Numbered from the stretch's first letter, positions 37,815 to 47,959 are shown. The stretch is DNA of 64,000 nucleotides from Polynucleobacter aenigmaticus (GCF_002206635.1 NZ_NGUO01000009.1:124001-188000); one strand, 5' to 3'. Numbers and translations are program-made. Notes: generated from the letters alone by a model not told the origin.

Positions 37815-38489
37815 ATGGGCTTACTTAATTATTCCTCCGGTCGAACCAGAGTCAAAATCTGCGGTCTTAAGACGCCTACAGATGTCGATGCTGCTGTTGC
37901 TGCTGGGGTAGATGCGGTAGGTTTCGTTTTCTATCCCCCGAGTCCGAGGGCTGTGAGTCCTAATATCGCTGCCACCTTGATCTCTAGGCTCCCTGCAGGG
38001 GTAGATGCTGTAGGTTTGGTTGTAAACCCTACAGATGCAGAATTTGAGGCTATTCGAGCTGTTGCCCCAATCACTTTATGGCAGTTTCATGGGGATGAGT
38101 CCCCTGCGGAATGCCAACGCTTAGCGGCAGGTCAGCCATGGATTAAGGCTGCCCGTGTAGGCGCCGACTTCGCTTTTGCTGATTTTTCCCTACAATATGG
38201 TCAAGCAAGTGCCTTTTTGCTCGATGCCCTAGTTGAGGGATATGGAGGGGGAGGCATTCCTTTTGATTGGTCAGGAATCCCGCAAGTATGGATAATCGCA
38301 AACGCGCCTCAGGTCGTTTTGAGTGGTGGATTGAACGTTCACAACGTGGGCGAAGCCATTTCACGTCTACACCCTTGTGCGGTTGACGTCTCTAGTGGCG
38401 TAGAAATCAGCAAGGGCGTCAAAGATCACGCCTTGATGAAGGAATTTATCCAGGCGGTGCGCGCGGCAGACGCAAGCGCATCCCCCTAA
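37815..38489 (+). CDS. trpF: Phosphoribosylanthranilate isomerase
   Basis: This TIM-barrel enzyme carries out an Amadori rearrangement in tryptophan synthesis. The 224-residue protein shows RVKICGLKTPTDVDAAVAAG near 12-31 (catalytic Cys), VGFVFYPPSPR near 36 and DVSSGVEISKGVKDHALM near 192. It is first of trpF-trpB-trpA. No leader peptide or attenuator with Trp codons is seen in the 43 bp upstream. Confidence 0.96.
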   Translation: MGLLNYSSGRTRVKICGLKTPTDVDAAVAAGVDAVGFVFYPPSPRAVSPNIAATLISRLPAGVDAVGLVVNPTDAEFEAIRAVAPITLWQFHGDESPAECQRLAAGQPWIKAARVGADFAFADFSLQYGQASAFLLDALVEGYGGGGIPFDWSGIPQVWIIANAPQVVLSGGLNVHNVGEAISRLHPCAVDVSSGVEISKGVKDHALMKEFIQAVRAADASASP

Positions 38490-38520
38490 TATTTGCGGTA
38501 ATTAATTAAAAGAGGTATTT

Positions 38521-39714
38521 ATGTACGATAAGCCAGATGCACGAGGACACTTTGGTCCTTATGGTGGCGTATTTGTTTCGGAAACTTTAATGTTTGCTTT
38601 GGATGAGCTCAAAGCTGCTTATGCTAAATATCAATACGATCCAGAGTTCCTTGAGGAGTTTCATTACGAGCTCAAACATTTTGTAGGTCGTCCATCACCG
38701 GTTTATCACGCGAAGCGTTGGAGCGAGATGCTAGGCGGTGCGCAGATCTATCTGAAGCGCGAAGATTTAAATCACACTGGCGCTCACAAAATTAATAACG
38801 TCATCGGCCAGGCAATGCTGGCTAAACGCATGGGCAAGCCTCGCATTATTGCGGAGACTGGAGCGGGGCAGCATGGTGTTGCTACTGCAACCATCTGCGC
38901 ACGCTTTGGCTTGGATTGCACTGTGTACCAGGGCTCCGTTGACGTTGCCCGTCAAGCGCAAAATGTGTTCCGCATGAAGTTGCTCGGTGCAAAAGTAGTC
39001 CCCGTTGAATCGGGCACCAAGACACTAAAAGATGCGCTTAATGAGGCGATGCGTGATTGGGTTACTAATGTGGACGATACCTTCTACATCATCGGCACTG
39101 TTGCTGGCCCACACCCATACCCCATGATGGTCAGAGATTTCCAGAGTGTGATTGGTGAAGAGTGCAAAGTTCAAATGCCTGAGCTCACTGGCCGACAACC
39201 TGATTATGTAATGGCTTGCGTTGGTGGTGGTTCCAACGCAATGGGTATCTTCTATCCCTATATAGATTTTCCTGAAGTGAAACTCATTGGTGTTGAGGCT
39301 GCAGGACATGGCTTGAACAGTGGTTTGCATTCAGCAGCACTGTGTGTTGGTAAGCCGGGTGTATTGCACGGTAATCGCACTTATCTTTTGCAAGATGAGA
39401 ATGGTCAGATTTCTGAAACGCATTCAGTTTCAGCAGGCATGGATTACCCAGGCGTTGGTCCTGAGCATGCCTGGTTGAAGGATTCGGGTCGCGCTGAATA
39501 TGTTGCAGTGACAGATGAAGAGGCTCTTAAAGCTTTTCACGATTGCTGCCGTATCGAAGGCATTATTCCTGCGCTTGAATCCTCTCACGCAATTGCTTAT
39601 GCCTGTAAATTAGCACCTACACTCCCCAAAGACCAAACTATTTTGGTGAACCTATCTGGTCGTGGTGATAAGGACATGCATACCGTTGCTCAGGCTACTG
39701 GTTCTGAAGGCTAA
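38521..39714 (+). CDS. trpB: Tryptophan synthase beta subunit
   Basis: This PLP enzyme condenses indole with serine. The 397-residue protein has the PLP lysine K90 in [33 protein letters not shown] (phosphate site) near 235 and [15 protein letters not shown] near the end. It forms the alpha2beta2 complex with TrpA, encoded 47 bp downstream. Confidence 0.98.
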   Translation: MYDKPDARGHFGPYGGVFVSETLMFALDELKAAYAKYQYDPEFLEEFHYELKHFVGRPSPVYHAKRWSEMLGGAQIYLKREDLNHTGAHKINNVIGQAMLAKRMGKPRIIAETGAGQHGVATATICARFGLDCTVYQGSVDVARQAQNVFRMKLLGAKVVPVESGTKTLKDALNEAMRDWVTNVDDTFYIIGTVAGPHPYPMMVRDFQSVIGEECKVQMPELTGRQPDYVMACVGGGSNAMGIFYPYIDFPEVKLIGVEAAGHGLNSGLHSAALCVGKPGVLHGNRTYLLQDENGQISETHSVSAGMDYPGVGPEHAWLKDSGRAEYVAVTDEEALKAFHDCCRIEGIIPALESSHAIAYACKLAPTLPKDQTILVNLSGRGDKDMHTVAQATGSEG

Positions 39715-39761
39715 TTCGCAGTTATTCACTGCGCTACACAAAGAAATTTATACGAATTGTT

Positions 39762-40559
39762 ATGTCAAAAATTACTGCACTCTTTAACGACTTAAAAGCT
39801 TCTGGGAAAAAAGGGCTTATTCCTTTTATTACTGCTGGTGATCCCGATCCTAAACTTACTGTTGAGTTGATGCATGCCTTAGTTCGTGGTGGTGCCAACG
39901 TGATTGAGTTGGGGGTTCCATTCTCAGATCCGATGGCCGATGGCCCAGTCATTCAGCGTTCCTCTGAACGAGCTCTGTCACAAGGCGTTACTTTGCATGG
40001 CTGTTTGGAAATGGTCAAAGAGTTTCGCAAGTCTGATGTAAATACGCCAGTAGTGCTGATGGGTTATGCAAACCCAGTCGAGCAGATGGGGGCAGAGCGT
40101 TTTGCCACTGAAGCAAAGGCTGCGGGCGTTGACGGTGTCCTGATTGTGGATTACCCACCAGAAGAGTGCATTGATTTTGCGGCGCGTATGCGTGTAGCTG
40201 GAGTTGACCCTATTTTTTTATTAGCCCCCACTTCATCACTGGAGCGCATAAAAGAGGCCGCCAAAATAGCTTCTGGTTATATTTACTACGTCTCTATGAG
40301 GGGGGTTACAGGCGCATCCCATCTCAATACTCAAGATGTAGCCAGCATTATTCCCAAAATCCGTGAAGTTACTCAAATCCCGATTGCTGTAGGTTTTGGT
40401 ATTAATGATGCAGAAAGTGCCCGCACGGTATCAAAAACAGCGGATGCAGTGGTCATTGGTAGTCGAATTATTCGCCTTTTGGAGGATTCACCCCCTAGCC
40501 AAGCGGTACAATCACTTGAAACCTTTATACGTGAAATTCGCGTCGCTTTAGATAGTTAA
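39762..40559 (+). CDS. trpA: Tryptophan synthase alpha subunit
   Basis: This subunit cleaves indole-3-glycerol phosphate and channels indole to TrpB. The 265-residue TIM barrel carries both catalytic acids: E49 in [19 protein letters not shown] and D60 in the same segment. [10 protein letters not shown] and AVGFGIND give the phosphate-binding loops. accD begins 22 bp after it, an order typical of proteobacteria (trpFBA-accD-folC). Confidence 0.97.
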   Translation: MSKITALFNDLKASGKKGLIPFITAGDPDPKLTVELMHALVRGGANVIELGVPFSDPMADGPVIQRSSERALSQGVTLHGCLEMVKEFRKSDVNTPVVLMGYANPVEQMGAERFATEAKAAGVDGVLIVDYPPEECIDFAARMRVAGVDPIFLLAPTSSLERIKEAAKIASGYIYYVSMRGVTGASHLNTQDVASIIPKIREVTQIPIAVGFGINDAESARTVSKTADAVVIGSRIIRLLEDSPPSQAVQSLETFIREIRVALDS

Positions 40560-40581
40560 TGCACTGGATAGTTAGAGACTG

Positions 40582-41469
40582 ATGAGCTGGATTGATAAAT
40601 TACTACCCCCACAAATCCAACATACGGATCCTGCGAATCGCAAATCTGTTCCTGAGGGACTTTGGGTTAAGTGCCCCAGCTGTGAAATCGTGCTTTACAG
40701 CGCTGATATTGAAGCCAATCTCTCCGTCTGTCCAAAATGTAGTCATCACATGCGTATTGGCGCCCGTCAGCGACTCGATAGTCTCTTAGACCCTAAAGGC
40801 CGCTACGAAATCGGCGCAGATATTTACCCAGTTGACCCGCTCAAATTTAAAGATTCAAAAAAGTACTCTGACCGCCTGAAAGAGGCGACCGACGCTTCCG
40901 GTGAATCCGAGGCATTGATTGTTATGAGTGGAAAAATAGAGAGCATTCCAGTGGTAGCGGCCTGTTTCGAGTTCCAGTATATGGGCGGCTCAATGGGCTC
41001 CGTTGTTGGAGAGCGTTTTGCTCGTGGCGTGCAAGAGGCAATTGCTAAAAAGTGTGCTTTTATCTGCGTAACTGCAACTGGTGGCGCTCGTATGCAAGAA
41101 AGCTTGCTATCACTTTTCCAGATGGCCAAAACAAACTCCATGTTGACCTTGCTATCTAAAAAAGGCTTGCCTTACATTAGTGTGTTGACTGATCCAACAA
41201 TGGGCGGTATCTCAGCCAGCTTTGCTTTTATGGGGGATGTCGTGATGGCGGAACCTAAAGCATTGATTGGTTTTGCAGGCCCCCGAGTAATTGAGCAAAC
41301 TGTGCGTGAAAAATTACCAGAAGGTTTTCAGCGTTCTGAATTTTTAATGCAAAAGGGCGGTATCGATATGATTGTTGATCGTCGCCAAATGCGAGGTGAG
41401 ATAGCCCGTTTGTTGGCTTTGCTTCAGCAGCTTCCTGAGCCTGCGATTGCGGGTAGCGCGGCTGTATAA
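40582..41469 (+). CDS. accD: Acetyl-CoA carboxylase carboxyltransferase subunit beta
   Basis: With AccA it transfers the carboxyl group from biotin to acetyl-CoA, committing carbon to fatty acids. The 295-residue protein has the N-terminal zinc ribbon C31/C34/C50/C53 that also mediates mRNA binding in E. coli, and the crotonase-like core with [20 protein letters not shown] near 172. Normal length; starts 22 bp after trpA. Confidence 0.97.
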   Translation: MSWIDKLLPPQIQHTDPANRKSVPEGLWVKCPSCEIVLYSADIEANLSVCPKCSHHMRIGARQRLDSLLDPKGRYEIGADIYPVDPLKFKDSKKYSDRLKEATDASGESEALIVMSGKIESIPVVAACFEFQYMGGSMGSVVGERFARGVQEAIAKKCAFICVTATGGARMQESLLSLFQMAKTNSMLTLLSKKGLPYISVLTDPTMGGISASFAFMGDVVMAEPKALIGFAGPRVIEQTVREKLPEGFQRSEFLMQKGGIDMIVDRRQMRGEIARLLALLQQLPEPAIAGSAAV

Positions 41470-41474
41470 AGCGC

Positions 41475-42800
41475 TTGATTACCGCACACCAAGCCCCTAT
41501 TCTTTTTTCTAGCCTCACGGCCTGGCTTAGTCACCTCGAAACAGCACACCCTGTCGGCATTGACATGGGGCTTGACCGCATTAATCGCGTCAAAGCAGCT
41601 TTGGGCCTTCATTTTGATTGCCCCGTCATTACGGTTGCAGGCACCAATGGCAAGGGCTCAACCTGTGCCTACCTTGAAAGTATCTTACTGGCATCGGGTT
41701 ACAAAGTTGGATGCCACATGTCGCCGCATTTGTTGTCTTTCAACGAGCGCGCACGCGTCAATGGCGAGGAAGTTAAAGATGATCTATTGCTAGAGCATTT
41801 TGCTGCAGTAGAAAGGGCTCGCGTCAGCTTGGTTAATGCGCCAACCCTAACTTATTTTGAATTCACAACCTTGGCAATCATGCATCTATTTTCTAACGCG
41901 AACTTAGATGCTGTAGTGCTAGAAGTGGGTATGGGCGGTCGTTTAGATGCTGTCAATATTGTTGATGCTGATTGCGCTATCGTAACTAGCATTGACATTG
42001 ATCACGCTGATTTCTTGGGTGGTACTAGAGAAGCTATTGGTCTAGAAAAAGCGGGAATTTTCCGCGCTGGCGGCATTGCGGTTTGTGGGGACCCTGTACC
42101 GCCGCAATCTTTAATTGATTACGCTGAAAAACTAGGTTGTGATTTATGGTTACAAGGGCGAGACTATAACTTCCAAGGCGATAAGCAACAGTGGGGCTGG
42201 GCAGGCCGTCAAAAACGCTTTAGTGGCTTAGGCTACCCCGCCTTGCGTGGTGCCAATCAGATTCTTAATGCTTCCGCAGTCATTGCTTCGTTGATGGCGC
42301 TTCATCAGCGCTTGCCTGTGAGTGCCCAAGACATTCGTAATGGATTTGCTTTAGTTGAGCTCCCAGGTCGATTCCAGGTGCTTCCTGGACAGCCCACCGT
42401 GGTCTTAGATGTTGCCCATAATCCACATGCTGCTGCCACCCTAGGTCAGGGGCTAGATAAGATGGGCTACCACCCATATACCTATGCTGTTTTTGGAGTC
42501 ATGGCCGATAAAGATATTGCGGGTGTCATTAAACCCCTTCTAAATAGCGTGGACTTCTGGTTTTGTACGGATTTACCCACTCCACGGGCGGCTAGTGCCA
42601 AAGCTATATCTGAGAGGCTTGAGGAGCTGGGAGTTGCTGTCAAAAATGGTGAGGATGGCGGTATTGAGTGCTTCCCAGATCCTGCTGCAGCGTATCAAAA
42701 AGCCCTTTCTAAAGCGGGTGAGGGTGATAGAATCGTCATCTTCGGATCCTTCTATACCGTTGCCGGCGTAATGGCATATCGAAATAACCAGGCGCATTGA
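41475..42800 (+). CDS. folC: Dihydrofolate synthase / folylpolyglutamate synthase
   Basis: This Mur-ligase-type enzyme adds glutamate to dihydropteroate and folates. The 441-residue protein has HPVGIDMGLDRI near 25, the P-loop VAGTNGKGSTCAYLES near 55 and TSIDIDHADFLGGTREAIGLE near 174. The family N-terminus (WLSHLETAHP) lies upstream of the first good ATG, so translation likely begins at TTG 41475, only 5 bp after the accD stop. No strong ribosome site is visible and coupling to accD translation is probable. It completes the folate link with pabBC. Confidence 0.94.
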   Translation: MITAHQAPILFSSLTAWLSHLETAHPVGIDMGLDRINRVKAALGLHFDCPVITVAGTNGKGSTCAYLESILLASGYKVGCHMSPHLLSFNERARVNGEEVKDDLLLEHFAAVERARVSLVNAPTLTYFEFTTLAIMHLFSNANLDAVVLEVGMGGRLDAVNIVDADCAIVTSIDIDHADFLGGTREAIGLEKAGIFRAGGIAVCGDPVPPQSLIDYAEKLGCDLWLQGRDYNFQGDKQQWGWAGRQKRFSGLGYPALRGANQILNASAVIASLMALHQRLPVSAQDIRNGFALVELPGRFQVLPGQPTVVLDVAHNPHAAATLGQGLDKMGYHPYTYAVFGVMADKDIAGVIKPLLNSVDFWFCTDLPTPRAASAKAISERLEELGVAVKNGEDGGIECFPDPAAAYQKALSKAGEGDRIVIFGSFYTVAGVMAYRNNQAH

Positions 42801-42803
42801 TCC

Positions 42804-43598
42804 ATGATTCGTTTACCTAAGCTTTTTAAGCGAAACCCCGAGACTGAAGACCTCGACCGAGGTTCGGTAAGGGGTCGCCGTACCGTAAATAAATTAGCCC
42901 CCCGCAGTTTTCAACGTGCTCAGGAAAATGAAGAGCTTGCTCTAACTGAAGACCCAGAGCAGCAGCGTGCCCGCCACCGCCTCATTGGTGCAGGTGTTTT
43001 GGTTCTGATCGCCGTAGTAGGGCTCCCACGAATTTTGGATAACAAGCCAAAATCCGTGAATAACGATATTGCTGTGAACATTGTCACTAGTCTTCCAGTG
43101 CCCAATGCTTCGATACCAGCTATTGAAGAGAAGGTTAAATCTTCAATAGACTTTCCATTGAAAGAAAAAGAAATTGGCTCATCCAAGGCGGTGGTCGCCA
43201 CACCTACACCCGAGATGAAGTCTGAAATTAAGGTTGATCCCAGACCTACTCCTGTATCGAATAAAGCAAACTCGATCGGCTTAGCCGCTGGAGAGGAAGT
43301 GGTTGCAATTCCAAACTCAAACAATAAAACGGAAGAGCTTCCTAAAAAGGTTGGCTCTGGTAAGTATGTGATTCAGATTGGCGCCTTTGCATCGGAAGAG
43401 CGGGCTAAAGGTTGGATTACCAAAATGAAAGATCAAAAGATTCCGAACTACGTACTCAATAAAACAGCTGCCGATGGCACCAAGCTGTATGTTTTAAGAG
43501 CTGGGCCATTTGCCGAAAAGGATGCAGCTGAAGCTGCCGAGAAAAAAGTAAAAGCTATGGGCTTATCTCCAAGACTTGTTGAGGTTGGAGCGCCTTAA
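42804..43598 (+). CDS. SPOR-domain membrane protein
   Basis: The 264-residue protein has a charged cytoplasmic N-terminus (about 1-60) and one membrane helix (HRLIGAGVLVLIAVVGLPRI, near 55-74). A long Pro/Lys-rich periplasmic linker follows, and then a C-terminal SPOR domain at about 185-262 (SGKYVIQIGAFASEERAKGW). SPOR domains bind denuded septal peptidoglycan, so it is likely at the division site, DedD-like. The location between folC and cvpA-purF is the E. coli dedD locus, which supports this. Its stop shares one base with the cvpA start. Confidence 0.9.
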   Translation: MIRLPKLFKRNPETEDLDRGSVRGRRTVNKLAPRSFQRAQENEELALTEDPEQQRARHRLIGAGVLVLIAVVGLPRILDNKPKSVNNDIAVNIVTSLPVPNASIPAIEEKVKSSIDFPLKEKEIGSSKAVVATPTPEMKSEIKVDPRPTPVSNKANSIGLAAGEEVVAIPNSNNKTEELPKKVGSGKYVIQIGAFASEERAKGWITKMKDQKIPNYVLNKTAADGTKLYVLRAGPFAEKDAAEAAEKKVKAMGLSPRLVEVGAP

Positions 43599-44164
43599 TG
43601 GAATATTTATCCACCCTGAAATTAACTACGGTGGATTACTTCACCTTAGTAGTGTTGTTAGTGTCCGCATTGGTGGGTATTTCTCGGGGTTTATTTAAAG
43701 AAGTACTAGCGCTAGCCTCCTGGTTTGTTGCTGCATGGGTTGCCTACCACTACACCAACTACTTATCCACAGAATGGCTATCAACATTCCATATGGATGA
43801 GCTTTTAAGTTTGGGTGTGAGTTTCTTGATTTTGTTCATACTCAGCCTGATTGTTTGCGGGCTGATTGGTAACGTCATTCAAAAAATTATTCTGTCTGTA
43901 GGCTTGAGCATGACAGACCGTTTTCTGGGTCTCGTTTTTGGTTTGGTTCGAGGTGGTTTAATTGTGGTGGTAATGGCCACCTTAGCTGCACTGACTCCAA
44001 TTCCTCAGAGCGTGGCTTGGCAAAAAGCAATCACACGACCTGCAGTCGATATGGCTACAGGTTTAATTAAAAGCTGGCTACCAGCTGACTGGGCAAAACA
44101 ATTGGGTGATGCAATGCCTAAAATTACACCCACCGTAACACCTTCATTAACAATAGGGATCTAG
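43598..44164 (+). CDS. cvpA: CvpA family inner-membrane protein
   Basis: The 188-residue protein has four hydrophobic helices; DYFTLVVLLVSALVGISRGL with the conserved GxxRG, and FGLVRGGLIVVVMATLAALT identify the colicin V production/CvpA family. Its exact biochemical role is unsettled; it is needed for colicin V export in E. coli and envelope stress resistance. It directly precedes purF (4-bp gap), as in E. coli. Confidence 0.92.
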   Translation: MEYLSTLKLTTVDYFTLVVLLVSALVGISRGLFKEVLALASWFVAAWVAYHYTNYLSTEWLSTFHMDELLSLGVSFLILFILSLIVCGLIGNVIQKIILSVGLSMTDRFLGLVFGLVRGGLIVVVMATLAALTPIPQSVAWQKAITRPAVDMATGLIKSWLPADWAKQLGDAMPKITPTVTPSLTIGI

Positions 44165-44168
44165 GCTT

Positions 44169-45707
44169 ATGTGCGGCGTCGTCGGAACTGTTTCCCACTC
44201 CTCAGTTAATCAACTCATATATGACGCGTTGTTGCTCTTGCAGCACCGCGGTCAAGATGCTGCCGGTATGGCAACAATGAATGGCAATTCATTCACGATG
44301 CACAAAGCCAATGGTTTAGTGCGGGATGTATTTAGAACGCGCAATATGCGTAGCTTGATAGGCAGCGCTGGCATTGGCCAGGTTCGCTATCCAACTGCCG
44401 GCTCTGCAAGTAGCGAAGAAGAGGCTCAGCCGTTTTACGTTAGCGCTCCTTACGGAATTATTCTGGCTCATAACGGCAATCTAACTAATGCAGCTAGTTT
44501 GCGTGTGGAAATGGCTTACCGTGATCGTCGTCATATCAACACTAGCTCTGATACCGAAGTCCTGCTAAATGTATTGGCGGATGAGTTACAAAAAGAAACC
44601 AATAGCGTTGCCTTGGACGAGAGCGCAATGTTTAATGCCGTTACTCAAGTAACTAAGCGCGTTAAAGGGTCGTATGCTGTTGTTTCATTGATTGCTGGCT
44701 ATGGCCTATTGGCTTTTCGTGATCAATTTGGCATTCGTCCTTTATGTATTGGGCGGATCGATACACCAAAAGGTCCGGAGTGGATGATTGCCTCGGAGTC
44801 TGTGGCCTTAGATGGCCTCGGTTTTACTTTTGTTCGTGACGTTAATCCTGGTGAAGCAATCTACATTGATTTGGATGGCAACTTCTATTCACGTCAATGT
44901 GTACCAGATGCAGTTTTGACGCCTTGTATTTTTGAATACGTCTATATGGCTCGCCCAGATTCCACAATCGATGGCGTTACGGTATACAACGTGCGTATGC
45001 GTATGGGCGACTATCTTGCTGAAAAGATTCGCAAGGAAACGATTCCTGGCGAGATAGATGTGGTGATGCCGATTCCAGACTCTAGTCGTCCAGCAGCAAT
45101 GCAGGTGGCTAAGCGTTTGGGCGTTGATTACCGAGAAGGCTTCTTTAAAAACCGTTATATCGGTAGAACCTTCATCATGCCCGGTCAGGCAGTGCGTAAG
45201 AAATCTGTACGTCAAAAACTCAATGCGATGCGTATTGAGTTTAAAGATAAGACTGTCTTGATTGTGGATGACTCGATTGTGCGCGGTACTACCTCATTTG
45301 AGATTGTGCAGATGGCTCGTGAGTCTGGTGCTAAAAAGGTCATTTTTGCCTCCGCAGCTCCTCCTGTTCGCTTTCCGAATGTGTACGGTATCGATATGCC
45401 AACGCGTAGTGAATTGGTTGCTTATGGTCGTACTGATGAAGAGATTAACAAGATGATTGGTGCAGACCAGTTGATCTATCAAAGTGTTGAGGATATGAAG
45501 CAGGCTGTAAAAGATATCAATCCCAATATCCAGCATTTTGAAGCCTCTTGTTTCGATGGGCACTACGTCACAGGCGATATTAATGAGTCCTACTTGGATG
45601 CCTTAGAGGCTGCCCGCAATACCTCAGAGGCAAAGGCAGATCGTCAGCGTGATTCGAGTGACTTTGCCCGTTCACAGCTTCATCTGCATTTGGCAACCGA
45701 AGACTAA
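44169..45707 (+). CDS. purF: Amidophosphoribosyltransferase
   Basis: First committed enzyme of purine synthesis, transferring glutamine nitrogen to PRPP. The N-terminal Ntn glutaminase starts right after Met with the nucleophile Cys2 (MCGVVGTVSHSS) and LLLQHRGQDAAGMA. The phosphoribosyltransferase half has the PRPP loop VLIVDDSIVRGTTS near 360. At 512 residues it is of the E. coli type without a propeptide or the Fe-S cluster cysteines of the Bacillus form. Confidence 0.97.
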   Translation: MCGVVGTVSHSSVNQLIYDALLLLQHRGQDAAGMATMNGNSFTMHKANGLVRDVFRTRNMRSLIGSAGIGQVRYPTAGSASSEEEAQPFYVSAPYGIILAHNGNLTNAASLRVEMAYRDRRHINTSSDTEVLLNVLADELQKETNSVALDESAMFNAVTQVTKRVKGSYAVVSLIAGYGLLAFRDQFGIRPLCIGRIDTPKGPEWMIASESVALDGLGFTFVRDVNPGEAIYIDLDGNFYSRQCVPDAVLTPCIFEYVYMARPDSTIDGVTVYNVRMRMGDYLAEKIRKETIPGEIDVVMPIPDSSRPAAMQVAKRLGVDYREGFFKNRYIGRTFIMPGQAVRKKSVRQKLNAMRIEFKDKTVLIVDDSIVRGTTSFEIVQMARESGAKKVIFASAAPPVRFPNVYGIDMPTRSELVAYGRTDEEINKMIGADQLIYQSVEDMKQAVKDINPNIQHFEASCFDGHYVTGDINESYLDALEAARNTSEAKADRQRDSSDFARSQLHLHLATED

Positions 45708-45776
45708 AAACAACGATAGAGTTCCTCGGGCGCTGCAGCCTGGGGCAATTCTGCGATTCGGTGTCAAAATAGCGGT

Positions 45777-46985
45777 ATGAAGAGTACAACTACCCGCAAA
45801 AAACCTGATTTCTCAAAACTTGCCCTTGAAACCCTAGCCGTTCGGGCGGGCACTCGCCGTACTGCTGAGTATCAAGAGCACTCAGAGGCCATGTTTCTGA
45901 CTTCCAGCTTTTGTTTCGATAGCGCGGAACTTGCGGCCGATGGCTTTGCTCATGCTGATCAAGGCTTTATTTATTCACGCTTTACCAATCCAACAGTCAG
46001 TATGTTTCAAGATAGACTGGCTGCTCTAGAGGGTGGTGAGGCTTGTATTGCGACATCTTCAGGTATGGCTGCTATTTTGACGATGGCCATGGCTCATCTT
46101 CAAGCGGGTGACCATGTGGTTTGTTCTCGCTCTGTCTTTGGCGCAACGATTCAGCTATTTAGTAACATTTTAGGGCGCTTTGGTATTGCAACTACCTATG
46201 TAGATTTATCAAATACTAAGGCTTGGCAAGATGCCGTCCAAGAAAACACCAAGTTGTTTTATTTGGAAACACCATCCAATCCTTTAACTGAGATTGCTGA
46301 TATCAAAGCCATCTCCAAGATCGCTAAGAAAGCAAAAGCACTCTTTGCTGTGGATAACTGCTTCTGCACTCCGGCTTTGCAAAGACCACTGTTATTAGGT
46401 GCTGATGTCGTGATTCATTCCGCCACTAAATATCTTGATGGCCAGGGTCGCGTTGTCGGTGGAGCAATTGTGGGTAGTAATGATTTCATCATGGGTAAAG
46501 TATTTCCCTATGTGAGAACTGCCGGTCCAACATTGTCAGCATTTAATGCCTGGGTATTTCTAAAGGGTCTGGAAACTCTAGAGTTGCGCATGAAGCAACA
46601 AAGCCAAAATGCTTTAGAAATTGCCCAGTGGTTAGAAAGGCAGCCTGGAGTTGAGCGCGTTTATCATCCCGGACTCAAGTCACATCCTCAGCATGCTTTG
46701 GCTAAGCGCCAACAAAAAGCTGGTGGAGCCATTTTGTCATTCACGCTCAAGGGTGGAAAGAGGGCTGCATTCAAGCTCATTAATCAAACTAAGCTTTGCT
46801 CCATTACGGCAAACCTTGGCGACACTCGTACGACCATTACGCATCCCGCAACAACTACACATTGCCGAGTAAGCCCGGAAGCTCGTAAGGCAGCTGGCAT
46901 TACTGATGGCCTTGTTCGGATTGCTGTTGGGCTTGAGAATGTAGTTGACTTGAAAAATGATCTCATTGGTGGTCTGAAAAAGTAA
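45777..46985 (+). CDS. metZ: O-succinylhomoserine sulfhydrylase
   Basis: This PLP enzyme makes homocysteine directly from sulfide and O-succinylhomoserine. The 402-residue Cys/Met-metabolism family protein has SRFTNPTVSMFQDRLAALEG near 63-82. The PLP lysine K218 lies in HSATKYLDGQGRVVGGAIVG, and LGDTRTTITHPATTTH near 342. The QGR motif after the lysine and the purF neighbourhood match MetZ rather than MetB/MetC. It follows purF by 69 bp. Confidence 0.92.
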   Translation: MKSTTTRKKPDFSKLALETLAVRAGTRRTAEYQEHSEAMFLTSSFCFDSAELAADGFAHADQGFIYSRFTNPTVSMFQDRLAALEGGEACIATSSGMAAILTMAMAHLQAGDHVVCSRSVFGATIQLFSNILGRFGIATTYVDLSNTKAWQDAVQENTKLFYLETPSNPLTEIADIKAISKIAKKAKALFAVDNCFCTPALQRPLLLGADVVIHSATKYLDGQGRVVGGAIVGSNDFIMGKVFPYVRTAGPTLSAFNAWVFLKGLETLELRMKQQSQNALEIAQWLERQPGVERVYHPGLKSHPQHALAKRQQKAGGAILSFTLKGGKRAAFKLINQTKLCSITANLGDTRTTITHPATTTHCRVSPEARKAAGITDGLVRIAVGLENVVDLKNDLIGGLKK

Positions 46986-47018
46986 TCCCGGAATCACCAA
47001 TTTAAGGTAAATAAGTAG

Positions 47019-47642
47019 ATGAGCTTTACGGATGCTACCCAGTTCTGGAATGAGCGCTTTGATAAGGATGAGTTCATCTTTGGCAAAGAGCCAAATGAGT
47101 ATCTTGTTGAGCAATCAGCTCAATATTTAAAGCCGGGTAATTCTATTCTTTGTATTGCTGATGGAGAAGGGCGCAACGGTGTCTGGCTTGCAAAGCAGGG
47201 TATGCAGGTTACGGCTTTTGATGTTTCGGATATTGCCCTATCTAAGGCAAAGCAGTTTGCGCTAGACAATCAAGTCAGCATTCAATACTCCCTCTGCGAT
47301 ACCGATGGATTCGATTGGCAGGCCAACTCTTATGATGCGGTGATTGGCATCTTTATTCAATTTGCAGACCCAGCAATGCGTGCCAGGATATTTCAGCAGG
47401 TTCATCAAACTTTAAAGCCTGGCGGTATATTTATCCTGCAGGGCTACACCCCAAAACAATTGGAATATAAGACTGGCGGCCCATCACTTATAGAGCATCT
47501 CTATACAGAAGAGATGATTCGCGACCTTGCTAAAGAATTTGAGATCCTAGATTTGCGCTTTTACGAAAAGGAATTGTCAGAGGGTTCGAGGCATACAGGA
47601 ATGTCGGCATTACTCGGAATGGTTGCTCAAAAGAACATATGA
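47019..47642 (+). CDS. Class I SAM-dependent methyltransferase
   Basis: The 207-residue Rossmann-type methyltransferase has motif I as LCIADGEGRNGVWLAKQG near 43-60 and motif II VTAFDVSDIALSKAKQFA. LKPGGIFILQGYTPKQLEY near 131 identifies a TehB/UbiE-like small-molecule methyltransferase. The substrate is not inferable; TehB-like proteins methylate tellurite or thiols. It is the last gene of the plus-strand run that starts at the GntR gene, 33 bp after metZ. Confidence 0.88.
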   Translation: MSFTDATQFWNERFDKDEFIFGKEPNEYLVEQSAQYLKPGNSILCIADGEGRNGVWLAKQGMQVTAFDVSDIALSKAKQFALDNQVSIQYSLCDTDGFDWQANSYDAVIGIFIQFADPAMRARIFQQVHQTLKPGGIFILQGYTPKQLEYKTGGPSLIEHLYTEEMIRDLAKEFEILDLRFYEKELSEGSRHTGMSALLGMVAQKNI

Positions 47643-47802
47643 AGACCATTGAGGTTAAAAGTGCCTAGCAAGGCAATGGCGACTACACTTTTTGTCAAAG
47701 TAGTGTACTCAGGGATTTCACAAACCTGCATTCTGTAAGGCTTATAGGGTGATAGTAGCAATGCATAAACAACTGAGGTCAATAGGGTAAAATATTCCCC
47801 TT
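47643..47802. other. Intergenic region before tRNA-Val
   Basis: No gene is visible. It holds a small hairpin TGCCT/AGGCA at 47662-47675 without a T-run, and a candidate tRNA promoter: TAAAAT at 47788-47793 with a weak TAAACA about 16 bp upstream. It is the only promoter-sized gap before tRNA-Val and thrS. Confidence 0.4.
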
Positions 47803-47879
47803 AGGCTCGTAGCTCAGCTGGTTAGAGCACCACCTTGACATGGTGGGGGTCGTTGGTTCGAGTCCAATCGAGCCTACCA
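47803..47879 (+). tRNA. tRNA-Val (GAC anticodon)
   Basis: The full cloverleaf can be folded by hand: acceptor AGGCTCG/CGAGCCT, D stem GCTC/GAGC, anticodon stem CCACC/GGTGG around loop TTGACAT (anticodon GAC). A five-base variable loop, T stem GTTGG/CCAAT with TTCGAGT loop, and an encoded 3' ACCA complete it. The length is 77 nt. Confidence 0.97.
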
Positions 47880-47893
47880 ACGAATTAAGACCC

Positions 47894-47936
47894 AAAAGAG
47901 CGCGGTTGCCGAAATGCTGCCGCGCTTTCTTTTTTG
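47894..47936 (+). terminator. GC-rich hairpin with T-run between tRNA-Val and thrS
   Basis: AGAGCGCGG pairs with CCGCGCTTT (one G-T wobble) around a 14-nt loop, followed by CTTTTTT. It has the form of an intrinsic terminator for tRNA-Val. It ends about 24 bp before the thrS ATG, leaving no room for a promoter, so thrS transcripts must pass through it or start within or before the tRNA. An attenuator role for thrS is an alternative. Confidence 0.65.
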
Positions 47937-47959
47937 TACGTAAATATGATGGAGTTGTC

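Noticed and set aside
45708..45776. Possible SAM- or methionine-responsive riboswitch before metZ
   Set aside because: The 69-bp gap is too short and shows no recognised riboswitch core.
47662..47675. TGCCT/AGGCA hairpin after the methyltransferase gene
   Set aside because: No T-run follows; may be chance. Not called as a terminator.
47840..47959. N-terminal extension of ThrS starting inside tRNA-Val
   Set aside because: The extension encodes part of the tRNA and the hairpin; the ATG at 47960 has GGAG at good distance and matches the family start.
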